64,000 nucleotides of DNA from Adiantum capillus-veneris (lineage: Eukaryota > Streptophyta > Polypodiopsida > Polypodiales > Pteridaceae), in NCBI GenBank assembly GCA_014529385.2, contig CM043946.1, positions 34,120,558 to 34,184,557 on the forward strand. Direction: 5' to 3'. The position numbers and the translations under genes are program-made. Positions 53,186 through 64,000 of the stretch are shown here, one piece after another. The stretch's first letter is position 1; every line of letters starts with the position of its first letter. The notes under the pieces were generated by a model. The model had not been told where the DNA came from and did not search any database. It saw only the letters and a program-made list of their open reading frames with translations.

Positions 53186-55260
53186 TGAGGGCGAGATTTT
53201 TGAAATGGGGCCTCTAAACCCAAACCAATGGGCCTACCCTCACAAAATGTTCGTAAAGAGGTACGCACACTACTTGGGGCACCACCTTCTTTTGGGAGTG
53301 GAGAAGGAAACCAATCAAAATAACACTTGCACTCACCCACTCAAGCAACACACTTTGAAAACCCCCTTACTCTATATACACTTTGGACACTTGAACACCA
53401 TCAACGATTATGTAACCCAATGCTGTGCATCAAATGAAATATGCACTTTGTGGAATAGCATTCACCTTCTCCCCATAAGAATACCCATAATACATCCAAA
53501 CTCCTCCTCTCTCAAGCACTCATCAAAAAATCATGCGCACAAGACTTGCCTCTCAAACACACAAGAGAATCACTTACATCAAACTAACACACTTTGCATA
53601 GAGAGCTCATCTCCAGCTATGCAATGCCGTGACACAAATAAAATCACCATGAGAGGTAGCCACATGCATATGTAATGAAGCAAAAGAGAGTTGGAGTGAT
53701 AAATTTCTTTAGACCAATTGAATAAGTGTGGAGAAAAAAACCAATGGTAAATTGAGAATAGAACACTTACTTGATTTCTCGCACACCTTTTAAGGGGAGG
53801 ACAGACGCTGGCTAACCATCACGAATTGCGACACTTGAAAGTTTTGAAGATGATTTAATGATCATTAACATAACCATGAGAGATATCATGATGTATTTAC
53901 AAGTTATTGAGGTGCTACAAATGATTTATTGGGTTGATGGAGTAAGAGATTGTAGAATAGAAAGAGTGGAGGATAGAGTTGCACTTCCTCCAAAAAGGAG
54001 GGTTAGGAGGGAGGATGTGAAAGAGGGAGAGTTGGGGTTTTCTCTACTATTGATCAAGAAAAAACATGAAGTTGAAAATATAGGTGTGTGTCCTTGAGTC
54101 TCTCCAAGGGGGGCTATTTATAGTTGTGTAGGAGTGGGATTATGCTACACTTAATTAGGGTGAGTGATTAGCCCTAATTAAGTGTCCTTTGACCACTCAT
54201 TGAATATTGGACATAAAAGGGACTATTTATTCACCAAAAATATCATTTTAGACTGTGAAGGCTCCATAGGGGTGCATAATGTAGGAGGGCCCCACCATGA
54301 GACCCTACGGGTGGCTCCTGCGGGGTATCTCAACTTGTCTGTCTTGGCATTTAGAAAGCATCTTTAGGTTGGTCCCATCACATGCAAGTGACCTTGAACA
54401 CTCATTGCTCTTCTAGAAGATGATTAGGGGAAAAATAAGATCTCACCCTCTTGATTTACTTGATTTACAGTTCCCTTTTGCTGCGAATCTGACAGATTTA
54501 CACTATTTTGACCATAACGTTTTACCTGTAGCTCGGAATGACATGCTTCAAAAGGAAAATTTGACCTTCTCAACATGTTTGATATGAATTTGGACTATTC
54601 TTCACGCCCATGCACCAAGGAATTCGGTTTGGAAGGTCCACACTAGGCTAGGGAACCTTTTGCTTCCAAGTCTTCTTGTATGGGCCCTTTGCTTGTGTGC
54701 ATCCAAGGGGAATCATGGTTTTTCAAAAGGGTATGATGCTTAAACAAATAGAGGAGGGCCCAATATTATTTTCTTGTGAAAAGAATATACAATTTGAGTC
54801 TTTTTGAAAGGAAAAAAACTATATGTATATTCTTAAGAGATATTGGGCCACCTATATAGAGGGCATAAAAGACTTGTAGAGATGGACTATAATCTTTGGT
54901 AAAGACAAGTGGAGAGTTGATTTTCCATGGTAATTTATCTATATGGGATGAAAGATGGATATATTATTTTTCTACTACTAATTCACAAGAGGTAAGAAAG
55001 TTTGGGGGTAGATAGTTGGTTATTGTATGCTTACTTTTATTTACAAAGCAGAAAAGAAAATGGTGGTAATATAAATATATGACTAAGGTGAAATTTTTGG
55101 GAAGAGTACAATGTATGTGTCGCCACAAAGGTTAAACAAAGAGGGGAAATTTACTCTAGATAACTTAATAGCGTAGAAAAATATATACACATATGAGGAA
55201 GAGGACATTGAGTAGGCTGAAAAGTTTTGCCAGAAGATGGTTACCAACTTATGCCACTCA
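53186..55260 (-). repeat. E2 5' LTR
   Basis: 2075 bases; on the minus strand begins TGAGTGGCATAA at 55260 and ends CTCGCCCTCA at 53186. Plus-strand frames inside it (for example 53109-53675) are antisense to the element. Confidence 0.93.
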
Positions 55261-55264
55261 CTAT

Positions 55265-55308
55265 CACTTGTTTTTAAGGACGAAAACGCTTCTCCAAGGG
55301 GGGAGTAT
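55265..55308 (+). other. E7 3' interior with polypurine tract
   Basis: Between E2 and the E7 3' LTR. It reads LVFKDENASPRGE, which I recall as a common end of plant Ty3/gypsy pol, and ends in the purine tract AAGGGGGGAGTA directly before the LTR. Confidence 0.6.
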
Positions 55309-55447
55309 GTTAGGACAAGGGCCGCCCTAGAGGTCAAGGACCTGGCCAAGGGCCAGCTGCTCAGTGGAGAAGGGATCCTGCAAGCCAAGGGGCTATAAAA
55401 GGGTGGTTGGGTGGAGGATCGTTCACCGCAGCTCCCACAGTCTTACA
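55309..55447 (+). repeat. E7 3' LTR
   Basis: TGTTAGGACAAGGGCC to AGTCTTACA, 139 bases with TATA box GGGGCTATAAAAGGG. Partner of 30050-30189; followed by AGTGG. Confidence 0.9.
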
Positions 55448-56640
55448 AGTGGGTACCAATGTCAGTGCCAGAGTCGCATATTATCCACATGTGGAATATG
55501 TAAAGCCCGGGGAATTTCCTGCTTGGATTCACCACCCAATGTGTTTATATAGACCCTGGCTATTGAGTTCCCTATTCCACACTAGCAGCTGGCCACTTAC
55601 TGGCCCAAGTTCGTGACCTCCTCTGGAGGGCACACTGTAGGTAGTCAACACAAGATTTACTTCACCCTGTCAAAGCTACTTAAGCCTCTTTATCCCATTC
55701 AAAACCATGCACGTGTTGCACCCTTGTTTGGAGGGGGTATACATACTACAAAAACATCCAAAAAAATATCGACAGATAATTCAATGTGTGCACAAACGTG
55801 CCAAACCCTGTGCACTAGAAGGAGGATCCATCAAGAAACCTTTAAATAAGTGGGCAGGCCTCCCACTTCTCAGAGCATGTGGACACAGAGTCTAAGAGTA
55901 AGAGCCTCCCACTCACTTGTAACTTTGCAAGAGATTAATACAAAAAGAAATACCGAAAGGGGCGCCAGTCTTTGGGGCCAATATCTCTAGGCACGAAAGT
56001 CCACCGGGCCAGTGTCAAATAAATTGTGAATTGTGAATTGTTTTGAAGTGTATTCTTGTAGTGTCACAGTAGAATCTTGACTTGGAGTGTCCAAGTGATT
56101 TAATAATCACGAGCTGGGTCTTACACAAAAACTTGACTCATATAGACACTCATAGTGTTAGAGATAAAATAGAAGATCCACTGAAGTTGGAATCGTATTC
56201 ACAACTAGATCTTTTCTGGACCCCGAAAGCCATAATCTTGGGTTTTTGTGAACAACCGTGCTGTCTGAAATGCTGGTGTTGTCTATACACCTTGGTAGAG
56301 ATAAGCCCTTACAAGTTTAAAACGTTCAAACACTTAACTTGATTTTCACACCGTAGTGCGAAAAAATGCCCAAAAATCACTAATGGCAAGACTCTTGCTT
56401 GTCCATTATAATTGATGGGTACTTAACCGAATAGAAGTGTTCGATCTTGAAATCAATCACTGATAGACTACAAACAGATGGCTCTTAGCCATGCTAATGC
56501 TCGTAGCCATGTCAAAATAGGTGGTAATAGATGGCTCATAGCCCTTCCTGTTGGCTCGTAGCCCTTTTTGTTATTGGATTGACATAGAAAGATGTCAATA
56601 AAACCATGCCTAGCATCACCTTTCCCACAAATAAGTAGGA

Positions 56641-56644
<4 letters not shown>

Positions 56645-56702
<58 letters not shown>
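56645..56702 (+). repeat. (GA)n microsatellite
   Basis: About 29 GA repeats, interrupted once near the left end. No element border coincides with it. Confidence 0.95.
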
Positions 56703-56707
<5 letters not shown>

Positions 56708-57466
56708 TTGGGCTCAGGAAAACCCCTTATTCAAATGTGTTGTATGCTCCTTGCATATGATCCCGTTCAGACCATGTTTGTGCCGTAGCTTAACCTATAA
56801 GCGTACAACTACACGCCCTCGTAAAGAGAGGCTTAGATTATCTTATAAGCAATACAACTATGTACTTGGACCACACCCTTAGAGAGAGAGGCACCATAAG
56901 TCACATCTTGACCCACTGACCTTGTATGGGATCGTGACTGTATCAGGGTAATCTTAAATACGGCACTTTGCCTGTGAATAAAATAAAAAATATTTGAAGA
57001 TAGCAGTTACTTATCTTGTTCTTGATAGAGTATTTACTGTTATAGTAGAAGCATATGCAATGATGGGTGTTGTACGGCCATCATACTAGTATGCCATGCA
57101 TACAAAGCAAAAAATAGAATGATAAGCCCTTGGCTTCAATGACAGTCTCAACCATGTGAGCCGATGGTATACATGCCGTGCACAATTACACTGGTGTGGA
57201 TACATCACAATGCATCGTTGCGTAAACAATGAGCTTATATCCACATAGTGCCGAAGATGTGTGCCATTATCATTGAGCCGAAATCAATCAATAAGACTAT
57301 GGCACGTAAGAGAAGCCATGCTTCACATGAAGATAGACAAAGAACTTTGCTTTGTACAGTTGCTTCGTATGGAATCTGCCCAAGCACTTTGCTTTGCACA
57401 ACAGAGAGATCTTGTCCAAAATGGAAAGTAAAACATAGACCAAAACAAACATAACTTGAAATTGAC

Positions 57467-57772
57467 TAACCTTGTTGCCCATTTTTGGTCAAGTGTCTGA
57501 TAGTGCGTTCGAATCCGCTCGAGTGAGTGAGCGTATGTATCATATACACTCGCATGGGATGTAAAAACCTGCAACATCTGGGCAAGTTTTTCCAAGTGCA
57601 TTGTTATGGCATAAGCCGCACAATGCGGTCCTGCGGTCTTGCCGATGTCTGGACACTGCGGACTAGGAGTCATGGGGCTTTGGTGCAGTTCTTCATGGGA
57701 TATCATGGAACAAGACGATGTTTTGCATCGTTCCCGATCTGCGCTGGAGCAGCGGGTATATATTGGGGGCAT
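57467..57772 (-). CDS. possible exon of an unknown gene
   Basis: From ATG at 57772 (minus) the frame reads MPPIYTRCSSADRERCKTSS, then SPQCPDIGKTAGPHCAAYAI and HLEKLAQMLQVFTSHASVYD, to WATR at about 57467. There AAG|GTTAGT makes a fair donor. The text beyond looks intronic. Composition is protein-like with a likely helix. It may belong to the same minus-strand unit as the transposase-like gene (21.4-23.3 kb), now separated by 30 kb of insertions. That link is speculative. Confidence 0.3.
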
Positions 57773-57842
57773 ACCAGTCTTTGTGGATATCTCTATCTCA
57801 TGTCATCAATATATGTAACATTTAATGGCCTAAAATCTTATG

Positions 57843-59404
57843 TGTAGCGGAAATTAGCATGAACATAGTGAGCATTTCATTAGAGTTGATTCCTAATGAG
57901 AATTACAAGAGTGCTTGGGTGGAGAGAGCAACAAAAAGCATAACACCTAGTTAGATAGCATCGACAATACTTTCAAAAGAGAGAGCAATTAAGCTATTGA
58001 CAACAGTTGAGGACCGGATTTGCATGGAGCCGGTCCCCCCTCCAAAAGGCTTTGTATTATGGTTTCTCCCATCAAGAGAGACATTGTACAATACAATTCT
58101 TTGTGTTCCTTCAAGACGAGCTAGTGCAATGAAGATGGAAGCTTCATACACCAAGCAAAACACTTAATCAAACACAACTTGAATTATCCCCGTTCTCAGA
58201 CCCAAGACCTCACACACCTTCGAAGATGGTGAGAGCTAGTAGGGTATGAGAGTAGATTGAGAGGAAAAAGAAGTATCTTACGAGAAAGAAGTACATCTCC
58301 TCACATAATCACTGATATTAGCATAGCTTAGCTTAGTAATTAGCTTGGTAGAGAAGATGAGCATGCATTGAAGCTTGGCTCTTGGTTGGATTTGCATCCA
58401 CATGCCAAGAGAGTGTTGATGTAGGCTTCTATCTCACAAGCTTGGAGTAGGTGATGAGCTCTCCATTAAAGCTTGGGAGGAGATAGAGTATTTTCCCTTC
58501 ACACATGGTCAAGTGTGAGAGTGTGTGTGTCAATGCCAAGCAAAAATCAGCCCCCTCTCTCTCTTGGGCGAGCCCTAGCTGCTAAGTTAGTCTGGCTTTT
58601 GCCTCATTGGACCTCCCCAGGTCAAGCCAATAGGGATTAAGCAGCATAAGTGATAGTCTTCTGACATGTGTCCCCCTTTCCCCTTTTGTGAGAGATTTAG
58701 ATAATTAAATAATTAAACTAAACTCTCATTGGACCCCTTTGCCTCCTGGTCAATAGGAATCAGGCAAGCCATGGGGCTCCTGAATGCTCATTGGACCCCT
58801 TGGGAGACTGCCCAATAGTCTTCTAGGACACTTAATTCTTATTGGTTTCTTTTATTAAATGTTTTTAAATTAATTAAACTAGATTTACTCTAGCCTAATT
58901 CTCATTGGTCCACTTCAAGGGTCTTCCAATAGGAATTGGGCATACCTTGTGGGCATCTGGCCTAGGGAGCTGACATGTGTCCCTCATTCCCTTTGTGTAA
59001 AGGGAGCCTGTGTGTGTGTGTGTGTGGCTTTCTCTCTCATCCCCTAGCTTTGGGGCTCGCCCCCTCCCATGTAGGGATGTAGAAAGACTTTTTGGGCACA
59101 CACTAAGCATCCAATTTTCCCTAAGGTTGACCTTTGGACACAACCTTTGAATTTTGGAACCTTAGCATTTTGGAAGTCTTAATGGGCTGAACCTTAGGGT
59201 CTTTTTAGCCCGTTGTTTCACATGGCTCTTTTGCAGATGGCCCCCCTTTGGATCCCTATTTTCCCTCCTTTGGATACCTACTGTGGCCGGTCTGCTAACT
59301 TAACCAATATTCTAGATTTTTCTCCCTTGGCACTTCCCCACATTAAATGATCAGTTTAATATGAGAAAATCATTTAGGAGAATTAGATATTGATTATTAT
59401 GACA
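57843..59404 (-). repeat. E5 3' LTR (inferred borders)
   Basis: On the minus strand the purine run AAGAGAGAGGTAA is followed by TGTCATAATAATC at 59404. The other border is placed at TGTAGCGG (57843), since CCGCTACA is a common LTR end. The partner LTR is outside the window, so both ends are inference. A short TG repeat lies near 59010-59026. Confidence 0.5.
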
Positions 59405-59761
59405 TTACCTCTCTCTTGAAATCATAGTCGTCCTCGACTATGGTGTAGAGAAGATAAAGCATATGCATGAGTCCTTTTCTTAGCGGGTAGAGGATCCCTA
59501 TGTTACCCTACGACATCATTCCATAATGGATGACTAGTCCATTTGGCGCTTGAGAGCCTGATGCTGCCGCAAGCATGTCTGCACATTAGTCCTATCAATC
59601 TTCCATAGTAGAGTGACAAGCTCTACTTGGTGTTCGGGAGACGTCGTCTCCGCAAACTTGACCTAAGCATGCATACTACTTCATTTTTGTGCACAAATAA
59701 AGAAAAAGAGAGTCTTATAAGACAAAAATTTTTGTTCATTTTTAACATTTTGTACATTTGC
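59405..59761 (-). other. E5 3' untranslated spacer
   Basis: Between the pol stop and the presumed LTR. No open frame or repeat seen; it includes ATAGTCGAGGACGACTAT, a short palindrome just before the polypurine tract. Confidence 0.5.
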
Positions 59762-62700
59762 TTACTCTTGGGAAGCATTGTAAGCATTGACAAGGTTTAG
59801 GTTATCCTTTAATTGTATGCCTTGCATCCATCTAGCATCTTCAAAAGGATAATTCTTAAACTTAATAAGATATCGTCGGATAGTCTTACCGCCTCTTAAT
59901 ACCTTGTCTTCATGTCGGAGAATGGACTCGGGCTGCAGCACCTCCTCGTGGTCCTCGATCTCCGGTGGGTCTTCAATAGTTTGTTCTTGAGGTGGCTCTC
60001 CTTTGTAAGGCTTTAAGAGGCTCACATGAAAAGCATTGTGTATGAGCCAATGATTGGGCAACTTAAGTTGATAGGCCATCTCATTGATTGGCCTAAGAAT
60101 CTAGAAGGGACCATAGTACCTTTTTGCTAGTTTAGCATAGTACTTTTGGTGGCCCGTAGGATTCTTGCCCGTCGTGTGCCTTAATCGAGCCTTGGGAAAC
60201 TTTAACAAGACCCAATCGTTTTCTTTAAAGGCTTGGGCTCTTCTGTGCTTGTCAGCAGCAGCCTTTTGCCTTTGCTGTGAGATAGAGATAGCATCCTTAA
60301 TCTTTTGGAAAGATTCTTGTAGGTCTCGGCTATACTCATCTGCAGCGAAGATCTTCCCATGTACTTTAAGTAGCAAGGGACTTTTTGATCTTCCCTCAAT
60401 TACCTCGAAAGGTGCTTTTCCTGTAGAAGTATGTACAGTGTTATTGTAAGCATACTCTACTAAGGGTAAGTACTTCTCCCATTGGGATCTTTGATCTACT
60501 TCCGTTACATAGGCTTTTAGTAGATCGAGAATAGTTAGGTTAGCTATTTCACTTTGGCCATCAGTTTGTGGATGATAGGCTGAAGAGAAGTTTAGCCTTG
60601 TTCCTAAATTCTCAAAGAGACCCTTCCAGAAATTACTGGTCATTCTAGGATCTCTATCCGACACTATGGACATTGGCAAGCCATGGTACTTGAAAATTTG
60701 CGAAATGAAGAGGGTTGCCATTTGATGGGCTTTGATAGTCTTTTTGACAGGTATAAAATGAGCTTGTTTACTGAACCTGTCTACTATCGTCCATATTCCC
60801 GTATTCCCATGGATAGACTTAGGCAATCCAAAGATAAAATCCATGGATATGCTCTCCCATGGTGAATTAGGGATTGGCAAGGGTTGAAGCAATCCAAGTT
60901 GCTTCCCTCTATCAAATTTTGTCTTTTGACATACCACACATTTGGAAACATACTCATGTATGTTCACTTTCATGGTAGGCCAATAGAAATATGTTTCAAT
61001 TCCCTTTAGGGTAGACTGAATCCCTCTATGCCCCGCATATGGGGGAGCATGAGATTCATACATTACTTTCTCACGTAGTGAGTTAGTAACGCATAGTCTA
61101 TTGCCATAGAGAAGATAGCCATCTTGTAAAGTAAATGGTTCTTCTTTCTTCCCTAAGGCAAGGGCTGAAATCACATCTCTAAAATCGGGATCAATAGCAT
61201 ACTCATCTATCATTAAAGATAGATCATTGTGAGTTGCTATGGAAACCGCATTCACTCTCGGTTGTCTTGAGAGTGCATCGGCTACTTGATTATGCTTGCC
61301 AACAATGTGAGCAATATGAAAATGAAATTGCGAAAGGAAATTTGCCCACCTCATTTGTTTGTCGGAGAGCTTGGTCTGCGTCATGAAGTACTTAAGACTT
61401 TGGTGATCCGTTCGCAGAATGAAAGGAGTCCCCAATAAATAGTGCTTCCATGAGTCTAAGGCATGTAGAACTGCAAGGAGTTCTTTTTCGTATATGCCTA
61501 GAGCTTGCTCAACAGGGTCGAGCCTTCGACTCTCATAGCCTATGGCGTGCCCTTCTTGGAGCAAAACAGCCCCAAGGCAATCACCACAAGCATCACATTG
61601 GACCTCAAATGGTTTTGAGAGATCCGGTAGTGTAAGCACAGGTTGAGAGATAAGCTTTTCTTTAAGCTTTTCGAAAGCATTGTTCTCCTTAGCAGACCAC
61701 GTATACCTAACATTTTTCTTTGTTAGGTCATGTAATGGTCCCGCAATTTGTGAGAACTTTTCTATGAAGCGTCTATAGTATGCACACATACCTATAAAGC
61801 TTCTTAGTTCATGAAGATTCCTTGGTTTAGGCCATCCTTTTATTACCTCTAACTTGGATGGATCCATTTGGATTCCATCTTGAGAGATAATGTGACCTAA
61901 ATATTGAATCTCTTGCAAGAAAAATTCACTTTTCTTTCGATTAACATAAAGTTTATTCTCTCTTAAAACTTGAAATATTACTTGGAGGTGTTGCTTATGT
62001 TCCTCTAATGAATTAGATTAGATGATAATATCATCAAAGAACACTCCTGTGAAGGTTCGATGAGGTCTGAACAGCTTCTCCATCAAGCGGTTAAATGTGG
62101 CTGGTGCATTAGTCAAGCCAAAAGGCATGACAATGTATTCGTAAAGACCAAATGTAGTACGAAATGCGGTCTTTACAATGTCTTGATCAACTATCCTTAT
62201 TTGATGATAGCCACTTTTTAGGTCAATCCTACTAAAGTAGGTCGATCCTTGTAGCTTATCAAATAGGTCTTCTACCCGTGGAACGGGAAACCTATTCTTG
62301 ATAGTGATCCTATTTAGTGCTCTATAGTCGACACACATACGATATGTGCCATCTTTCTTTTGCACTAATAGCACAGGTGAGCAAAATGGAGATGAGCTAG
62401 GCCTAACCATGCCCTTCTCAATTAACTCATGCACTTGCCGCATAATCTCCTCTTGTTGAGCTTGAGAAACTCTATAAGGAGGTTTGTTAGGCGGTGAACT
62501 TCCTGGAAGAAGTTCAATTGCATGGTCGTCATTACCTCGTTTAGGAGGTAGCTCAGAAGGAATGTCGTCAATAAAGACATCTTGAAACCCCTTGAGAAAA
62601 TTGGATAACTCTAATTCCTTTTGGTTGCTTTTATTTTCTTTTGCTAAAGCATTAGGTTCATTTTGAGAATCTTTAACAAAAATCATGTACACGGAAATAG

Positions 62701-64000
62701 AGCTCTTTATTGACTTGTTGAAAGCTGGTGTATGTACAATGGGGATGGTGTTACCCATCTCCCTAGCATCTATATACATGTCCTTTTCCCTGAACTTAAA
62801 GGAGATTCTCCTTTCAGGAAATTTAACATGGGCAGCCAGACGGTCAAACCATGGTGCCCCTAGGATTACATCCTCATGCTTGAGAGGAGAGATAAAGAAA
62901 TCCTCTTTGTCCACATAGCCTTGGACATGAAGCCTCAATTTCCCGATTAAGGGAGTGACTGAAGCTTCTTGCCCCTTGAAGGCACTGTCTGCGGGTAGGA
63001 TATCTCCCATCTCGTAGGATTGTATGCCTAGCTTGGTGGCTAACTCCATAGATATGAAATTGTGAGTAGAACCAGGGTCAAAGAGAATAAAAGCATCATG
63101 TTCTCTTACCTTTCCCCAAGCATGGCATAGAGGAGATCCTTTGTGGTGAGTTTGGTGAATCTCCTCCTCTTGGATTTCAACCAAAGAAGCTCTAGGAGGA
63201 TCTTGGCGGTTGTTCTTTTGGGGACAAGCGCGGTACGCATGCCCTTGTTCGCCGCACTTGAAACACCGGTTATCTTTACGATAACGCTCAAGCTCTTCAG
63301 GAGAGAGTTTATTCTTTCCTTTGTAAACTCCCTTCTCTTTAGCTTTGTTGGAATTGCCCTTAGGAGACTTTTGGACATTGTCCTTCCCCTTAGGCTCATT
63401 GGAACCTTTGTTTTCCGGGGGCTTATTATTTCTTTTACCCCCCGTTTGGAAATTGATTCGCGAGGCCACCATAGTATGGTGTATTACCGCCGATATGGTA
63501 CGTGGCCTTTGGGAGTTGACATACTCCGCCATTTCTTCGGTTAAGCCCGCACAAAATTGTTGCTTTTGCTCTCCAAAATCCAACTTTTTGAAGACAGTGG
63601 CTTTGAGTTGTAGGTCCCAAAACTTGTCTACATATTTGTGGATGGATTCATTGGGAGAGAGCTTTAAGCTTTGCCATTCGGTGAGTACTTTGTCTTTGGC
63701 ATCGGTGGCCAAAAACTACTTCATAATGGAAGCTCTTAAAGCCTTCCATGTTCGTGGAGCTTCACCGTTGGCTCGTAGGCTAGACCACCATTGTCTGGCG
63801 GACTTTTGAAAGTGCATAGCTACATGGCGTAGCTTAGAGGACTCCGTGAAGCCCTCATCTCCAAACGCCGCATCGAATTGCTGGATAAAGGCCAAAACTT
63901 TGTCTGTAGCACCGAAGGTGCCATCATAGGTAAGGAAAGAGATGCTCTTCCCTCCCTCTTTGAATTTCTTCAGCTTGGACGACCTCTTCCATGCGGCATA
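59762..64000 (-). pseudogene. E5: chromodomain Ty3/gypsy gag-pol, runs off window
   Basis: One phase from 64000 down to 59762, broken by TAG 63718-63716, TAA 62020-62018 and TAG 60103-60101. Gag C-terminal part (FTESSKLRHVAMHFQKSARQWW), knuckle [15 protein letters not shown], protease FDPGSTHNF (Pro for the usual Ser/Thr), RT with [12 protein letters not shown] and FFDDIII, and RNase H. Integrase has its HHCC finger ending CVVCQKTK, then DFIFGLP, IVSDRDPRM and HPQTDGQSE. The C-terminal region ESILRHEDKVLRGGKTIRRY followed by LIKFKNYPFEDARW is a chromodomain, so it is a chromovirus. The N terminus of gag and the 5' LTR are beyond the window. Confidence 0.92.

Larger units (their letters stand above)
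35695..55260 (-). mobile_element. E2: Tat-like Ty3/gypsy element, minus strand, carrying E3
   Basis: LTRs of exactly 2075 bases at 53186-55260 (5') and 35695-37769 (3') differ by about 2% by eye. The duplication CTAT flanks them (35691-35694, 55261-55264). The order on the minus strand is primer site, two small ORFs, gag, E3 insertion, rest of gag to RNase H, integrase, hairpin and polypurine tract. Without E3 the element is about 10.3 kb. Several stops and frameshifts disable it. Confidence 0.95.
30050..55447 (+). mobile_element. E7: short-LTR retroelement, host of E2 and E3
   Basis: LTRs at 30050-30189 and 55309-55447 are about 140 bases each and are flanked by the perfect duplication AGTGG (30045-30049, 55448-55452). 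A primer site and a polypurine tract are in place. After subtracting E2 (with E3) and TIR copy C, the element is about 5.4 kb. No protease, reverse transcriptase or integrase is recognisable. A possible gag piece (31113-31367) and a pol-tail-like FKDENASPRG just before the polypurine tract remain. Most of the interior (32.1-34.9 kb) is a copy of the outer unidentified sequence. LTRs differ by about 11% by eye, so this is the oldest of the nested set. Confidence 0.85.
55453..57842. repeat. unidentified dispersed sequence, outer copy, segment 3
   Basis: The first 50 bases match 33880-33835 reversed (ATTCTCCACATGTGGAATATGT type). A second, weaker match lies near 57075-57220. On the plus strand GTNVSARVAYYPHVEYVKPG is open here; the inner copy shows GTSVNPRDSYSPHVEYV on the opposite strand. 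The remainder has many stops in all frames and is probably non-coding or decayed. Confidence 0.5.

Noticed and set aside
56592-56882. Plus-strand frame containing a long Arg-Glu repeat.
   Set aside because: It is the translation of a GA microsatellite.
1-64000. Search for tRNA, rRNA, CRISPR arrays, bacterial operons or a viral genome.
   Set aside because: No cloverleaf, rRNA core motif, regularly spaced direct repeats or prokaryotic gene layout was seen; all retro-type genes belong to plant LTR retrotransposons.

Overview
This window is plant nuclear DNA made almost entirely of transposable elements. The evidence is several LTR retrotransposons of plant lineages (dual-RNase-H 'Tat-like' Ty3/gypsy, a chromodomain Ty3/gypsy, Ty1/copia), GT-AG introns, and decayed coding regions whose stops mostly look like C-to-T changes. 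No ordinary host gene, tRNA, rRNA or CRISPR array is visible. My best guess is a large-genome seed-free plant such as a fern, because of the transposase-like family at 21.4-23.3 kb. That guess is an inference only.

Layout. 1-8423: E1, a very young Tat-like element (+) with a 1543-codon open pol; its 5' LTR is cut by the window start. 8424-14470: old intergenic DNA with a copy of a TIR element (9412-9874), a gag-like relic, and a copia fragment E6 (-) that a second, composite TIR copy (13287-14260) interrupts. 14470-24000: a distinct domain full of TTTGGTAC/GTACCAAA motifs. It holds decayed intron-containing genes: a charged protein, a RING-like protein, an FCP1/SCP-like phosphatase and, convergently, a transposase-like gene. 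From about 24.0 kb an unidentified sequence is split by two insertions: E4 (copia, 24738-29952, TSD TGAAA) and E7 (30050-55447, TSD AGTGG). It resumes at 55453.

E7 is a short-LTR (about 140 bp) element with no recognisable pol. It carries an inverted, diverged copy of the very sequence it is inserted in. Inside E7 sits E2 (Tat-like, minus strand, 35695-55260, 2075-bp LTRs, TSD CTAT). Inside the gag zinc knuckle of E2 sits E3 (Tat-like, plus strand, 42478-51758, TSD ATAC). The nesting order agrees with LTR divergence counted by eye: E7 about 11%, E2 and E3 about 2%. E1, elsewhere, is about 0.3%. 57843-64000 is E5, a chromodomain gypsy element (-) running off the right edge.

E1, E2 and E3 are relatives. 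They share an unusual primer site (TGGTGCCCCCA), a degenerate first RNase H plus an intact second one, and a hairpin beside the polypurine tract. E1 and E2 also share a pair of mutually related 70-residue ORFs ahead of gag; E3 has one weaker match. These small ORFs, the in-frame UAG inside the E1 gag, and the GGTAC-rich multi-gene unit are the best candidates for something undescribed.
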